Made by a program: the position numbers and the translations under genes | In this document: positions 15,677-22,923 of the stretch, piece by piece | Numbering within the stretch: position 1 is the stretch's first letter | Layout: each line of letters opens with the position of its first letter | The notes under the pieces: generated by a model | Database searches by the model: none | What the model saw: only the letters and a program-made list of their open reading frames with translations | Told to the model about the DNA's origin: nothing | Source of the DNA: an uncultured Veillonellaceae bacterium | GTDB taxonomy: Bacteria; Bacillota; Negativicutes; Selenomonadales; Selenomonadaceae | Assembly (NCBI GenBank): GCA_900315575.1 | Contig: OMZR01000008.1 | Location: forward strand, 1 to 39,941 | Length of the DNA: 39,941 nt | Direction: 5' to 3'

Positions 15677-16783
15677 ATGACATATGCACATAGAAGTGAT
15701 GTCCGCGCCATCCTCGCCGCTTGGGAAGCGACGGGCAGCGTCACGGATGCGCAGCTGCGCACGCTCGTCGATCTCACGGACGCGTCGGCACGCGAGGAAC
15801 TGTTCCGCGCGGCACGGCGCGTGCGCGAGCGGGAATTCGGCAAAGACATCTTCGCGTACGGCTTTGTCTATTTTTCGACGTATTGCCGGAATGCCTGCCG
15901 CTTCTGCTATTTCCGCAAGGCCAATCCCGAAAGCATGCGCTACCGCCGAACGGAAGAGGAAACCGTTCGCGCTGCCGTCGCGCTGAAGGAATCGGGCGTC
16001 CATCTCATCGACCTCACGATGGGCGAGGATCCGTATTTCCTCTCGTCAGGCGAAGCGGGCTATGCGCGCCTCGTCCACCTCGTCTCCGCCGTAAAGGAGG
16101 CGACGCAGCTCCCCGTCATGATCTCGCCAGGCGTCGTGCCCGCAGAGCTGCTGCCGCGCCTGCGGGCGGCCAGAGCGGACTGGTACGCGCTCTATCAGGA
16201 GACGCACACGCGCCGCCTGTACGAGAAACTGCGCGAAGGCCAGCCGTACGACGTGCGCTGGAAGGCGAAATGCGCGGCGGCGCGCGCAGGGCTGCTCGTC
16301 GAGGAAGGGCTCATGACCGGCCTCGGTGAGACGGCGGACGATCTCGTGCATTCTCTGCGCGCGATGGCAGCGCTCGACGCCTCGCAGGTGCGCGTCATGA
16401 CGTTCGTGCCGCAGGCCGGCACGCCGCTTGGCGGTCTCGTGCCGCAGGACAGCCGCCGCGAGCGCAACCTCATCGCCGTCATGCGCCTGCTGATGCCGGA
16501 CCGCCTCATCCCCGCGTCGCTCGATGTCGAGGGCGCAGATGGCCTCGAATCGCGCATCGAGGCTGGCGCGAATGTCGTGACGTCCATCATCCCGCCGGAT
16601 GCCGGCCTCGCGGGTGTTGCGCAGAGCGAGATGGACATCGGCGACGGCCGCCGCACGGTCGCGGGCGTGCGTCCGCGCCTCGAAGCCATGGGGCTGCACC
16701 TCGCAGAGCCTGCGGCCTATGCAGCATGGGTGCAGGCGCGGGAGGGCGCGCAGACCCATGCGCATGAGGAGGCGTCGGCATGA
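15677..16783 (+). CDS. pylB: PylB, (3R)-3-methylornithine synthase (radical SAM)
   Basis: First step of Pyl synthesis: radical-SAM mutase turning lysine into 3-methylornithine. 368 residues. The 4Fe-4S cluster motif CRNACRFC (Cys70, Cys74, Cys77) and FRKANPESMRYRRTEEE follow an N-terminal helical part, as in biotin-synthase-like proteins. LTMGEDPYF and SASLDVEGADGL-like PASLDVEGADGLESR fit PylB. The ribosome-binding site is AGGAGGA. The stop overlaps the pylC start (ATGA). Confidence 0.95.
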   Translation: MTYAHRSDVRAILAAWEATGSVTDAQLRTLVDLTDASAREELFRAARRVREREFGKDIFAYGFVYFSTYCRNACRFCYFRKANPESMRYRRTEEETVRAAVALKESGVHLIDLTMGEDPYFLSSGEAGYARLVHLVSAVKEATQLPVMISPGVVPAELLPRLRAARADWYALYQETHTRRLYEKLREGQPYDVRWKAKCAAARAGLLVEEGLMTGLGETADDLVHSLRAMAALDASQVRVMTFVPQAGTPLGGLVPQDSRRERNLIAVMRLLMPDRLIPASLDVEGADGLESRIEAGANVVTSIIPPDAGLAGVAQSEMDIGDGRRTVAGVRPRLEAMGLHLAEPAAYAAWVQAREGAQTHAHEEASA

Positions 16784-18036
16784 AACAGGCGAAGGGTGGA
16801 ACAGAGGGGGCGGGGGAAGCCCGCCCAGGGGCAGCGACCTCCCCGCCGCGCGCGCTCGTGCTCGGCGGCAAGCTGCAGGGCGTCGATGCCGCGTATCTCA
16901 TGAAACGCGCGGGCTATACGGTCACGCTCGTTGACCGTAATCCCGCATGCGCGGCGCGCGAGCTCGCCGATACGTTTCTCTGCGGCGACCTCCTGGACGA
17001 AGCATTTCTCCAGCGCGTGATGGCGGATGCGGATTTCATCATCCCCGCGCTCGAGAAACTGCCCGTGCTCGAAGCCATCGACCGGGTGGCGAAAGCCGTT
17101 GCGGGGGCGGACGGCAGGCGGCCGCGCCTGATGTTTTCGCTCGGCGCGTATCGCGTGAGCTCGTCAAAGCTCCGCTCCGATGCGATGTTCCACCGCATCG
17201 GCATCCCCGCGCCGCGCTATTATCCGGACGGCGATTTCCCGCTCATCACGAAGCCGTCCGGACGCAGCGGCAGCGAGGGCGTGACGGTGCTCGAGACGCC
17301 CGGCGACCTCGTCGCCTATCGGCAGGCGCACGACATCATGGACTGCGTCGTGCAGGAATACGTGGCGGGACCGTCGTACTCCATCGAGGTCATCCGACGC
17401 GGCGGCCGCGCGCGGACGTTTGCCGTGACGGATCTCGTCATGGACGAAGGATATGACTGCAAGCGCGTCGTCTGCCCGTCGCGCCTCGCGCCGGAGCTGC
17501 AGGAGCGTTTCGCGCAGTACGCCGCCGACCTCGCCGCCGCCGTCGATCTCGAGGGCATCATGGATGTCGAATGCATCCTCTCGGGCGGCGTGCTCTACGT
17601 GCTCGAGATCGATGCGCGCATCCCGAGCCAGACGCTCACGGCTGTCTATCAGGAGACGGGCGTCGTCGCGCCCGCTGTCTATGCAGCAGGCGCGCCAGGC
17701 GAGAGCCTCTGTCAGCCGTCGAACTGGCCGGAGCGCGGCGTCATCTACGAGCACATCGAGGCAAAGGACGGCCGGCTGCTCTTTGCGGGCGAGCACATCA
17801 TGGGCGGGCGCGGCCCGCTCCACGCCATCCATGATTTCTATGGTGCCGATGAAGCGCTCACGACGTACGAGCCGGGCCGCAGCGACTGGGTCGCGACGCT
17901 CATCCTCACGGCGCCGACGCGGGCTGCCGCCTGGGAAAAGCAGCGGCAGGTCATCGCGCGCATCTGCGCCGACGAACACCTCGCGTTTGGCGGCGGCCAG
18001 GACGACCTTCGCGATACGATGGAAGACATTTCCTGA
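16780..18036 (+). CDS. pylC: PylC, 3-methylornithine-lysine ligase (ATP-grasp)
   Basis: Second step: ATP-dependent joining of 3-methylornithine to the side-chain amine of lysine. 418 residues with ATP-grasp features: ALVLGGKLQGVDAAYLMKRAG for the N-terminal nucleotide fold, KPSGRSGSEGV in the ATP lid, and VLEIDARIPSQTLTAVYQETG as the metal-binding end. It has an extra Gly/Ala-rich stretch of about 22 residues before the usual start, so a later start is possible, but none has a better ribosome-binding site. 4-base overlap with pylB. Confidence 0.94.
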   Translation: MKQAKGGTEGAGEARPGAATSPPRALVLGGKLQGVDAAYLMKRAGYTVTLVDRNPACAARELADTFLCGDLLDEAFLQRVMADADFIIPALEKLPVLEAIDRVAKAVAGADGRRPRLMFSLGAYRVSSSKLRSDAMFHRIGIPAPRYYPDGDFPLITKPSGRSGSEGVTVLETPGDLVAYRQAHDIMDCVVQEYVAGPSYSIEVIRRGGRARTFAVTDLVMDEGYDCKRVVCPSRLAPELQERFAQYAADLAAAVDLEGIMDVECILSGGVLYVLEIDARIPSQTLTAVYQETGVVAPAVYAAGAPGESLCQPSNWPERGVIYEHIEAKDGRLLFAGEHIMGGRGPLHAIHDFYGADEALTTYEPGRSDWVATLILTAPTRAAAWEKQRQVIARICADEHLAFGGGQDDLRDTMEDIS

Positions 18037-18048
18037 TACCTGAAGAGA

Positions 18049-18068
18049 GCTGCAAGAGCAGCCGTTTT
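18049..18068 (+). terminator. Weak hairpin between pylC and pylD
   Basis: GCTGC-AAGA-GCAGC followed by CGTTTT. Only 5 bp, so at most an attenuating or processing element. Confidence 0.3.
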
Positions 18069-18113
18069 CAAAAGAACTGGATGAACTGAATGAACATATG
18101 AGGAGGAATCATC

Positions 18114-18965
18114 ATGACGAGACTCAGAGAAGAAGACATCGCCGGCATTGAAGCGCGCCTCGTGCGCCACGATGCGGAACTCCGCCGCCAGACGGGCGCC
18201 GGGCTCCGTGACATCGCGCTCTGCGCCGCCAGCGCCCCGCGCCGTTTCGCACGCCAGCTCCAAGGCCGTCCCGTCGCCGTGCTGCCCGTCACGACGGGGC
18301 AGGGCATCATCGGCGGCTTCTCGGAAAGCGTGCGGGGCATTCTCGCGTTTCTCGGCATGGATGCCTTTGTGACGCAGCGGCCGGATGTCGCCGGCCTCGT
18401 CGAAGCGGTCGAAAGCGGTGCCGGGCAGGTGTTCCTCGCGGATGACGACACCTGCACGATGCTCGATTTCGCTTCGCATGCGACGGTCGAGAACAGCGCG
18501 GCGACGGGGCGCGGCTTCGCAGCGGCACTCGCGCTCGCGGCCGGCGACCTGCGCGGCCGCACCGTCACCGTGCTCGGCGCCGGCATCGTCGGCCGGTCGG
18601 CTGCGGCGTATCTCCGGGATTGCGGTGCCGACCTCGTGCTCTACGATACGGACGAGACGCGTACGGCGCCTTTTTCGCACCGCCCGCATTTCGCTGTCGC
18701 CCGGAGCCTCAGGGAAGCGCTCGATGCTTCGAATCTCTATTTCGAGGCGACGACGGCGCGCGGCACGATTGACGTCTCCGATATGGACGAAGAGACGCTC
18801 GTCGCCGCGCCCGGCATCCCACTCGGCGTCACGGACGCAGCGCTCGCCCGCTATGGCGCGCACATCATCCACGATCCATTGGAGCTCGGCGTCGCCGCGA
18901 TGGCCTGCGAGCTCCAGGTCGCTGCGGCCGGCGTCCTCTTTGACGAAAACAAAAAAATAGGGTAA
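18114..18965 (+). CDS. pylD: PylD, pyrrolysine synthase
   Basis: Last step: oxidation of the lysine-methylornithine dipeptide, after which the ring closes to pyrrolysine. 283 residues: N-terminal helical part with VLPVTTGQGIIGGFSESV, then a dinucleotide-binding fold with VTVLGAGIVGRSAA (Gly155, Gly157, Gly160). The ribosome-binding site is GAGGAGGAA. Ends in TAA at 18963-18965, exactly where the -10 box of the next promoter lies. Confidence 0.95.
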   Translation: MTRLREEDIAGIEARLVRHDAELRRQTGAGLRDIALCAASAPRRFARQLQGRPVAVLPVTTGQGIIGGFSESVRGILAFLGMDAFVTQRPDVAGLVEAVESGAGQVFLADDDTCTMLDFASHATVENSAATGRGFAAALALAAGDLRGRTVTVLGAGIVGRSAAAYLRDCGADLVLYDTDETRTAPFSHRPHFAVARSLREALDASNLYFEATTARGTIDVSDMDEETLVAAPGIPLGVTDAALARYGAHIIHDPLELGVAAMACELQVAAAGVLFDENKKIG

Positions 18966-19008
18966 ACTAAAGGCACCCAGAAAAGCCAGGAAAGGAAATG
19001 AGGTGCCT
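18940..19008 (+). promoter_or_regulatory. Internal promoter and inverted repeat before the HTH gene
   Basis: TTGACG (18940-18945), 17-base spacer, TAAACT (18963-18968), overlapping the pylD stop. It is followed by AGGCACC (18971-18977) and its complement GGTGCCT (19002-19008), a 7-bp inverted repeat covering the expected transcription start and the ribosome-binding region of the next gene. It could be an operator or an RNA hairpin that hides the start. Confidence 0.5.
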
Positions 19009-19011
19009 GTC

Positions 19012-19473
19012 ATGCCGCGAACTGCCGTGAAGATCGTCCTGACGCCGGAAGAGGCGGAGGCGCTCCGACGCAACGTGAAGAGCCAGAAGGTCGAGCGCCG
19101 CCTGTATCTGCGTTCGCAGATCGTGCTGCTCTCGGCCGAGGGACATGAGTGCACGGAGATCGGGCGGATGCTCGGCATCTCGGAAAAAACCTGCCGCAAG
19201 TGGCGCAACCGCTTTGCAAAAGAGCGCATGGCCGGCCTCACCGACCTCCAGCGCCCCGGCGCCCCGGAATGCTTTTCCAAGGAAGAGCGCTTCGAGATCC
19301 TGCGCATGAGCTGCCAGCCGCCGCCCGACATCGGGAAGTGGACGCTCGCCGAGCTCACGGAGCGCGTCCGTCAGAAATATCAGAAAGACATTTCCATCGA
19401 AACCGTGCGCCTCATCCTGCGCGGTGCAGATGCAGAAACGATGCGCGCTGTGCAGGAAAGCCTGAAGGAATGA
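19012..19473 (+). CDS. HTH protein like the N-terminus of IS630-family transposases
   Basis: 153 residues. A homeodomain-like HTH (SAEGHECTEIGRMLGISEKT, then CRKWRNRFA) followed by a second winged part (LTDLQRPGAPECFSKEERFE, WTLAELTERV). This is the DNA-binding half of IS630/Tc1-type transposases; the DDE catalytic domain is absent and the frame ends cleanly with TGA. No insertion-sequence ends are seen. Its place between pylD and a corrinoid gene, behind its own promoter with an inverted repeat, suggests a domesticated regulator of the pyl region, or a leftover of an insertion. GTG 19003 is an alternative start. Confidence 0.7.
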   Translation: MPRTAVKIVLTPEEAEALRRNVKSQKVERRLYLRSQIVLLSAEGHECTEIGRMLGISEKTCRKWRNRFAKERMAGLTDLQRPGAPECFSKEERFEILRMSCQPPPDIGKWTLAELTERVRQKYQKDISIETVRLILRGADAETMRAVQESLKE

Positions 19474-19521
19474 GGAAGGGATTTCTTTGGAAGCGCAGAA
19501 TGTCATAGGAGCGTGATTGCC

Positions 19522-20241
19522 GTGAAGGATGCCAGTGATGCCAGTGGAAAGAAGCCAGCGCCAAGGCCTGCAATGAAGAAGCTCCAGCATGCCCTGCTCG
19601 GGCTCGATACCGATGCGGCCGTCAGCGCGGCACAGCAGCTGCGCAAGGACGGTACGCCGCTCCTCGACGTGCTCCAGGAGGCCGTGCTGCCGGCGCTCGA
19701 TGTCCTGAGCCGGTCGTATGACACGGGCGAGCTCTACATCCCGCAGATGCTCGTCGCGGCCGATGCGTTCGAGACGGCCATCGGCGCGCTCACGGAGGGG
19801 CGCGAGGACGAGATCCACGATGCGCTCATGGACGGGCGCGTCGAGATCTACACCGTCGAGGGCGACATCCACGACATCGGGAAGAACCTCGTCGGCACGA
19901 TCCTGCGGGCGAGCGGCTTCGCCATCCTCGACCTCGGGCGCAACGTGCCGGCCGAGCAGGTCATCGCCGAGGCGCGCAAGTGGCGGCCCGACGTCATCAT
20001 CGGATTCGCGCTCATGACGACGACGGTGCCGGAGCAGCGCACGCTCGTCGAGCAGCTCAGCGAGCAGGACATGCGCGACCATGTCGCCGTGCTCGTTGGC
20101 GGCGACGTCGTCTCCGAGCGCTGGGCGCAGGAAATCGGCGCCGACGGCTACGCGAGGACGGCATTTGACGCCGTCCGCCTCGTGCGCGACATGGTCGCGC
20201 GGCGCAGGAACGCCGCACGCGAAGCTGCGGGCGAGGTGTGA
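19522..20241 (+). CDS. Corrinoid protein 4 (MtmC/MtbC/MtaC family)
   Basis: About 239 residues, B12-ligand motif GDIHDIGKN with His117, then ALMTTTV and VGGDV. GTG 19522 is preferred over GTG 19513, which is only one base from AGGAG; ATG 19573 is a third option that drops a non-conserved N-terminal stretch. The cap with QMLVAADAFE resembles corrinoid protein 1 more than 2 or 3. Being next to pylT and downstream of mtmB, it is a good candidate for the partner of MtmB, but this is inference from position. Confidence 0.9.
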   Translation: MKDASDASGKKPAPRPAMKKLQHALLGLDTDAAVSAAQQLRKDGTPLLDVLQEAVLPALDVLSRSYDTGELYIPQMLVAADAFETAIGALTEGREDEIHDALMDGRVEIYTVEGDIHDIGKNLVGTILRASGFAILDLGRNVPAEQVIAEARKWRPDVIIGFALMTTTVPEQRTLVEQLSEQDMRDHVAVLVGGDVVSERWAQEIGADGYARTAFDAVRLVRDMVARRRNAAREAAGEV

Positions 20242-20245
20242 GCAC

Positions 20246-20270
20246 GCCGTCCGCCTGCGGGGCGGGCGGC
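20246..20270 (+). other. GC-rich hairpin just upstream of tRNA-Pyl
   Basis: 9-bp stem (20246-20254 with 20262-20270) with a 7-base loop and no T tract, 12 bases before the tRNA. It may be a processing signal that helps cut the tRNA from the mRNA, or a stabilising 3' end for the corrinoid gene transcript. Confidence 0.4.
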
Positions 20271-20282
20271 ACACATTTACAT

Positions 20283-20354
20283 GGAGGATGGATCGGACAG
20301 ATCACGCGGACTCTAACTCCGCGCAGCCGGGTGGAACTCCCGGATTCTCCGCCA
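20283..20354 (+). tRNA. pylT: tRNA-Pyl (anticodon CUA)
   Basis: 72 bases including an encoded CCA. Acceptor stem GGAGGAT/ATTCTCC (20283-20289 with 20344-20350), discriminator G. One base between acceptor and D stem, 4-bp D stem GATC/GATC with a 5-base D loop lacking the usual GG. Anticodon stem of 6 bp (20305-20310 with 20318-20323), loop CTCTAAC with CTA at 20313-20315. Variable loop of 3 bases, T stem CCGGG/CCCGG. The 6-bp anticodon stem, tiny D loop and 3-base variable loop are the marks of tRNA-Pyl, and the sequence closely resembles that of Desulfitobacterium. Reads the UAG in mtmB. Confidence 0.97.
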
Positions 20355-20365
20355 GCAAACAGCAA

Positions 20366-20396
20366 GGCTGCTGCACATTGGGCAGCAGCCTTTTTT
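20366..20396 (+). terminator. Strong intrinsic terminator after tRNA-Pyl
   Basis: 9-bp stem GGCTGCTGC/GCAGCAGCC (20366-20374 with 20382-20390), 7-base loop, then six T. It stands between pylT and pylSn, so pylSn needs read-through or its own promoter. Confidence 0.88.
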
Positions 20397-20454
20397 GATA
20401 CCTTTTTGTATGCCGCTCCGTTTTGCGCGAGCGAAGAAAGCATGGTGATGCATC

Positions 20455-20808
20455 ATGAAACAGAAACATGTCACGGCCATCCCGCAGACGAATGACCCGA
20501 AGACGCGCGACCGGTTTTATCGGAAGAACACGGAATTTTTCCGCCTCGTCGAGCAGATCAAGCTCTGGCCGACGCGCTCCGGCGTGCTGCACGGCGTGAA
20601 ATCCATCGAAATCTATGGCGAGACGGCGCGCATCACGACATTCTGCGGCGCGTCGTTCCTCGTGCGCAATTCGAAGAACAGCCGCGCGGCGCGCTGGCTC
20701 CGCAACAAATGGTGCCGCTCGGCCTGCAAGGCGTGCAAGATCCCCGCGTGGAAGATCGCGAAATACCAGAAGACGCATATGAATCAGAACTTTGGCTTGG
20801 AACTCTGA
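20455..20808 (+). CDS. pylSn: PylSn, tRNA-binding N-terminal half of pyrrolysyl-tRNA synthetase
   Basis: 117 residues; separate protein corresponding to the N-terminal domain of archaeal PylS, which grips the T arm and variable loop of tRNA-Pyl and makes charging efficient. KLWPTRSGVLHGVKSIE and ITTFCGASFLVRNSKNSRAARWL match the family. The zinc site is expected from His46, Cys64 and two of Cys87, Cys91 and Cys94. The start at ATG 20455 has only a weak ribosome-binding site (GAAGAAAG). pylSc is 5 kb upstream, unlike the compact pyl order known from Desulfitobacterium. Confidence 0.94.
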   Translation: MKQKHVTAIPQTNDPKTRDRFYRKNTEFFRLVEQIKLWPTRSGVLHGVKSIEIYGETARITTFCGASFLVRNSKNSRAARWLRNKWCRSACKACKIPAWKIAKYQKTHMNQNFGLEL

Positions 20809-20823
20809 GAGAGGGGGAACGTT

Positions 20824-21687
20824 ATGGAAAGCTTTGTCCGCGTGCCCGGCTCGTGCGGCGAGCTCGTGCAGGGCTGGCACCGTGGCGAGCCGTTCCTCGT
20901 GACGTGTCCGATCGAACTGTATACGACGGTGCATGTCTCCGACCGCATCGAGGGGCTGCATGGTCTCGGGCGGAAGTCGCTGCGGGCGCTGGAGCTTGCA
21001 CTCGAACTCGTCGGCGAAGAGTCGTTCCCATGGGGCATGGAGCTTACGAGCGAGCTGCCGCATGGCAAGGGCATGGCGTCTTCGAGCGCGGACATCGCGG
21101 CCGTTGCGGCGGCAACGGGACTTGCATTTGGCCGCGCGCTGACGCCGCAGGAGATTCTCTCGCTCGCCGTGCGCATCGAGCCGACGGATGGCGTGTTCTT
21201 CCCGAGCATCGTGTGCATGAACCAGGTTACGGGGACGCTGCTCGAAGCATATCCCGCGATGCCGCGCTTCTGGATTGCTGTGTTTGACACGGGCGGCACG
21301 GTGGACACGCTGGCACAGCATGCGCGTCGGCTGCCGCTGCCGGAGCATCCATGGCAGGACATCTTTCCGCTCCTGCACGGGGATGCGGCGACGGTCGCGC
21401 GCGCGGCGACGCAGAGCGCCCGCTGGCACGACGCCGTCCTGCCAAAGCCGGACTTCGCCGCATTCCTCGCTGCTGCACGGCAAAGCGGCGCCCTCGGCCT
21501 CTGCACAGCCCACAGCGGCACGGTGCTCGGCGCACTGTTTCCGCCGGAGCTGACGAAAGAGGCGGTGGAAGTGGAGGCTTCGAAGCTTTGTGCCGCCGTC
21601 CCCGCGCTCGCCTTCCTCCGCCTCACGCGACTGCGCGCTGGCGGCATCGAGGTTTCGATGTCAGAAAAACGGTATTTGCAAAGATGA
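20824..21687 (+). CDS. pduX: PduX-like L-threonine kinase (GHMP family), corrinoid synthesis
   Basis: 287 residues. Makes L-threonine phosphate, a precursor of the aminopropanol linker of cobalamin. Starts FVRVPGSCGELVQGW, the PduX signature, and has the GHMP ATP-binding motif LPHGKGMASSSADIAAVAAATG and a C-terminal SGTVLGALF. The ribosome-binding site is GAGAGAGGGGG, 15 bases after pylSn. Its presence next to corrinoid-dependent genes suggests that supply of cofactor is linked to methylamine use. No other cobalamin genes and no cobalamin riboswitch are visible here. Confidence 0.88.
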   Translation: MESFVRVPGSCGELVQGWHRGEPFLVTCPIELYTTVHVSDRIEGLHGLGRKSLRALELALELVGEESFPWGMELTSELPHGKGMASSSADIAAVAAATGLAFGRALTPQEILSLAVRIEPTDGVFFPSIVCMNQVTGTLLEAYPAMPRFWIAVFDTGGTVDTLAQHARRLPLPEHPWQDIFPLLHGDAATVARAATQSARWHDAVLPKPDFAAFLAAARQSGALGLCTAHSGTVLGALFPPELTKEAVEVEASKLCAAVPALAFLRLTRLRAGGIEVSMSEKRYLQR

Positions 21688-21692
21688 ACTTG

Positions 21693-21728
21693 GCGAACCT
21701 GCTGTTGCGGTTCGCTCTTTTATTTCTG
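21693..21728 (+). terminator. Terminator of the pyl/corrinoid operon
   Basis: GCGAACC/GGTTCGC (21693-21699 with 21709-21715) then TCTTTTATTT, directly after pduX. Confidence 0.7.
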
Positions 21729-21763
21729 TGAATATTATACGCGAGGACGGAAATCATCAACCT

Positions 21764-21952
21764 TTATTGGAGCAGAGACAGCAAGCTCGATGCGTTCTGG
21801 TTCGCCTGCGCGAGCATGGTTTGTGCGGACTGGGCGAGGATGCTGGCTTTCGTGTAGTTCGTCATTTCCTTTGCCATGTCGGCGTCGCGCGGCGTGAGCT
21901 TGACCTTCATCCCCGACGCGGCTTTCTTGAGCTGCTTGCCGAGCGTCGTGTC
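21764..21952 (-). pseudogene. Flagellin remnant with the middle deleted
   Basis: Minus-strand frame of 62 codons. DTTLGKQLKKAASGMKV is the conserved N-terminal flagellin region (around residue 20-36), then after a short junction TPRDADMAKEMTNYTKASIL and AQSAQTMLAQANQ is the conserved C-terminus, ending at TAA. At least 150-300 residues of the normal protein and the first 20 are missing, and no start codon or ribosome-binding site precedes it. The break on its 5' side lies at the beginning of the MNT/HEPN locus. Confidence 0.75.
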
Positions 21953-22029
21953 GGGGGGTAAAAATTTTATGTGGATGCAAGAAAATACCATAGCGATATG
22001 ATATACTGAAAGCAAATGGAGGCGGCATC

Positions 22030-22317
22030 ATGAAATATATCGAACGCATCAAGGCGCTTGTCCTGCATGAATTGCAGAACGAAGATGCAAGCGTGTTTCT
22101 TTTTGGCTCTTGGGCGCGTGGGCAGCAACGGCAGAGCTCGGATGTCGATGTCGCCATTGAATACCATGGCCCATCGAACTGGCGGAAAATTGCTGATCTG
22201 AGGGAAGCACTCGAAGAATCGACGATCCCGTATCGCGTGGATGTCGTTGATATGCAAGAGGTTTCAGCCGCACTTGTGAAGGAAATCCGAAAGGATGGCA
22301 TCGTATGGAAAGCATGA
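22030..22317 (+). CDS. mntA: MntA-type minimal nucleotidyltransferase (antitoxin)
   Basis: 95 residues with the nucleotidyltransferase motif FLFGSWARGQQRQSSDVDVAIEY (GS and DVD intact; written here with the loop between). In MntA/HepT pairs this protein silences the HEPN toxin by adding AMP. Ribosome-binding site GGAGGCGG; a TGATATACT extended -10 at 22000-22007 is the likely promoter. It overlaps the HEPN gene by 13 bases. Confidence 0.85.
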   Translation: MKYIERIKALVLHELQNEDASVFLFGSWARGQQRQSSDVDVAIEYHGPSNWRKIADLREALEESTIPYRVDVVDMQEVSAALVKEIRKDGIVWKA

Positions 22318-22712
22318 CGGAGCGCATGGAAAAAGCGGGGGACGCCTTGCGGCGTTTGCATGAGGTCATCGTTCGTGATGATCTGAACGAGCTGGAACGG
22401 GATGGCCTCATCCAGCGGTTTGAGTTCTGTTTTGAAATCCTCTGGAAATGCGGCAAGGACTATTTGCGCGATGTGGAAGGTCTCGATGCGGCTTCACCGA
22501 AGAAAGTCATCCGCATGTCACGCGAGGTCGGCCTGCTCACGGATGAAGAAACGGAACGGGCGCTCAACATGGCGAATGACCGCAACCAGACGGCACACAT
22601 GTACGACGAACAGATGGCCATCGCACTCGTGGAACGAATCAGAGGGCATGAGGCGCTCATGCAGCAGTGGTATCAGCGGATGAAATCTGCAGAAGTTGCA
22701 GAGAGGAATTGA
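22305..22712 (+). CDS. hepT: HepT-type HEPN protein (HI0074 family, toxin / partner of MntA)
   Basis: 135 residues, all-helical HEPN domain of the nucleotidyltransferase-substrate-binding (HI0074) type: LIQRFEFCFEILWKCGKDYL and the RNase-type Rx4H motif in DRNQTAHMYDE. Probably an RNase toxin controlled by the upstream MntA partner. It is a different HEPN branch from the DUF86 remnant at 1500-1737. ATG 22305 lies inside the antitoxin gene; a second ATG at 22314 (MTERME) is possible. Confidence 0.85.
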   Translation: MESMTERMEKAGDALRRLHEVIVRDDLNELERDGLIQRFEFCFEILWKCGKDYLRDVEGLDAASPKKVIRMSREVGLLTDEETERALNMANDRNQTAHMYDEQMAIALVERIRGHEALMQQWYQRMKSAEVAERN

Positions 22713-22714
22713 GC

Positions 22715-22753
22715 TCATAAATGCAGTGTCGTTTCGAAATACAGCACGGCATC
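22715..22753 (-). pseudogene. Second PhzF-like C-terminal tail
   Basis: Minus strand reads DAVLYFETTLHL then TGA (22715-22717). 29 of 33 bases (22721-22753) match the 3' end of the PhzF remnant at 1808-1840. Only this tail is left. Confidence 0.5.
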
Positions 22754-22777
22754 AAGAAATGGAGTGTATTTTTATAG

Positions 22778-22806
22778 TGGACAAATTGGACACTTTGTGC
22801 TAGAAT
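22778..22806 (+). promoter_or_regulatory. Promoter of the symporter gene
   Basis: TGGACA (22778-22783), 17-base spacer, TAGAAT (22801-22806) with TGC before it. Confidence 0.55.
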
Positions 22807-22825
22807 CTTTTTCGGAAACATTTCA

Positions 22826-22881
22826 GGCAATGGAGCCGCGCAACACAGGAGTCGTGTCTTGTGGTGCGCGGCTTTTGGTTT
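22826..22881 (+). promoter_or_regulatory. Symporter leader: ANTAR-like antiterminator/terminator
   Basis: GGC-AATGGA-GCC (22826-22837), six-base loop with A1 and G4. The 3' strand overlaps a terminator hairpin: AGCCGCGC 22834-22841 with GCGCGGCT 22866-22873, extended by CAC/GTG, then TTTTGGTTT. The A-rich block seen in the other three leaders is reduced here to GGAAACATTTC. Confidence 0.6.
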
Positions 22882-22923
22882 ATCCTGCCGCAGGAGCGGC
22901 ATGGGAAAGGGGAAAGGATTTTT

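Noticed and set aside
19012..19473. Complete IS630 insertion sequence
   Set aside because: There is no DDE domain in any frame downstream, no terminal repeats or target duplication; only the HTH half is present.
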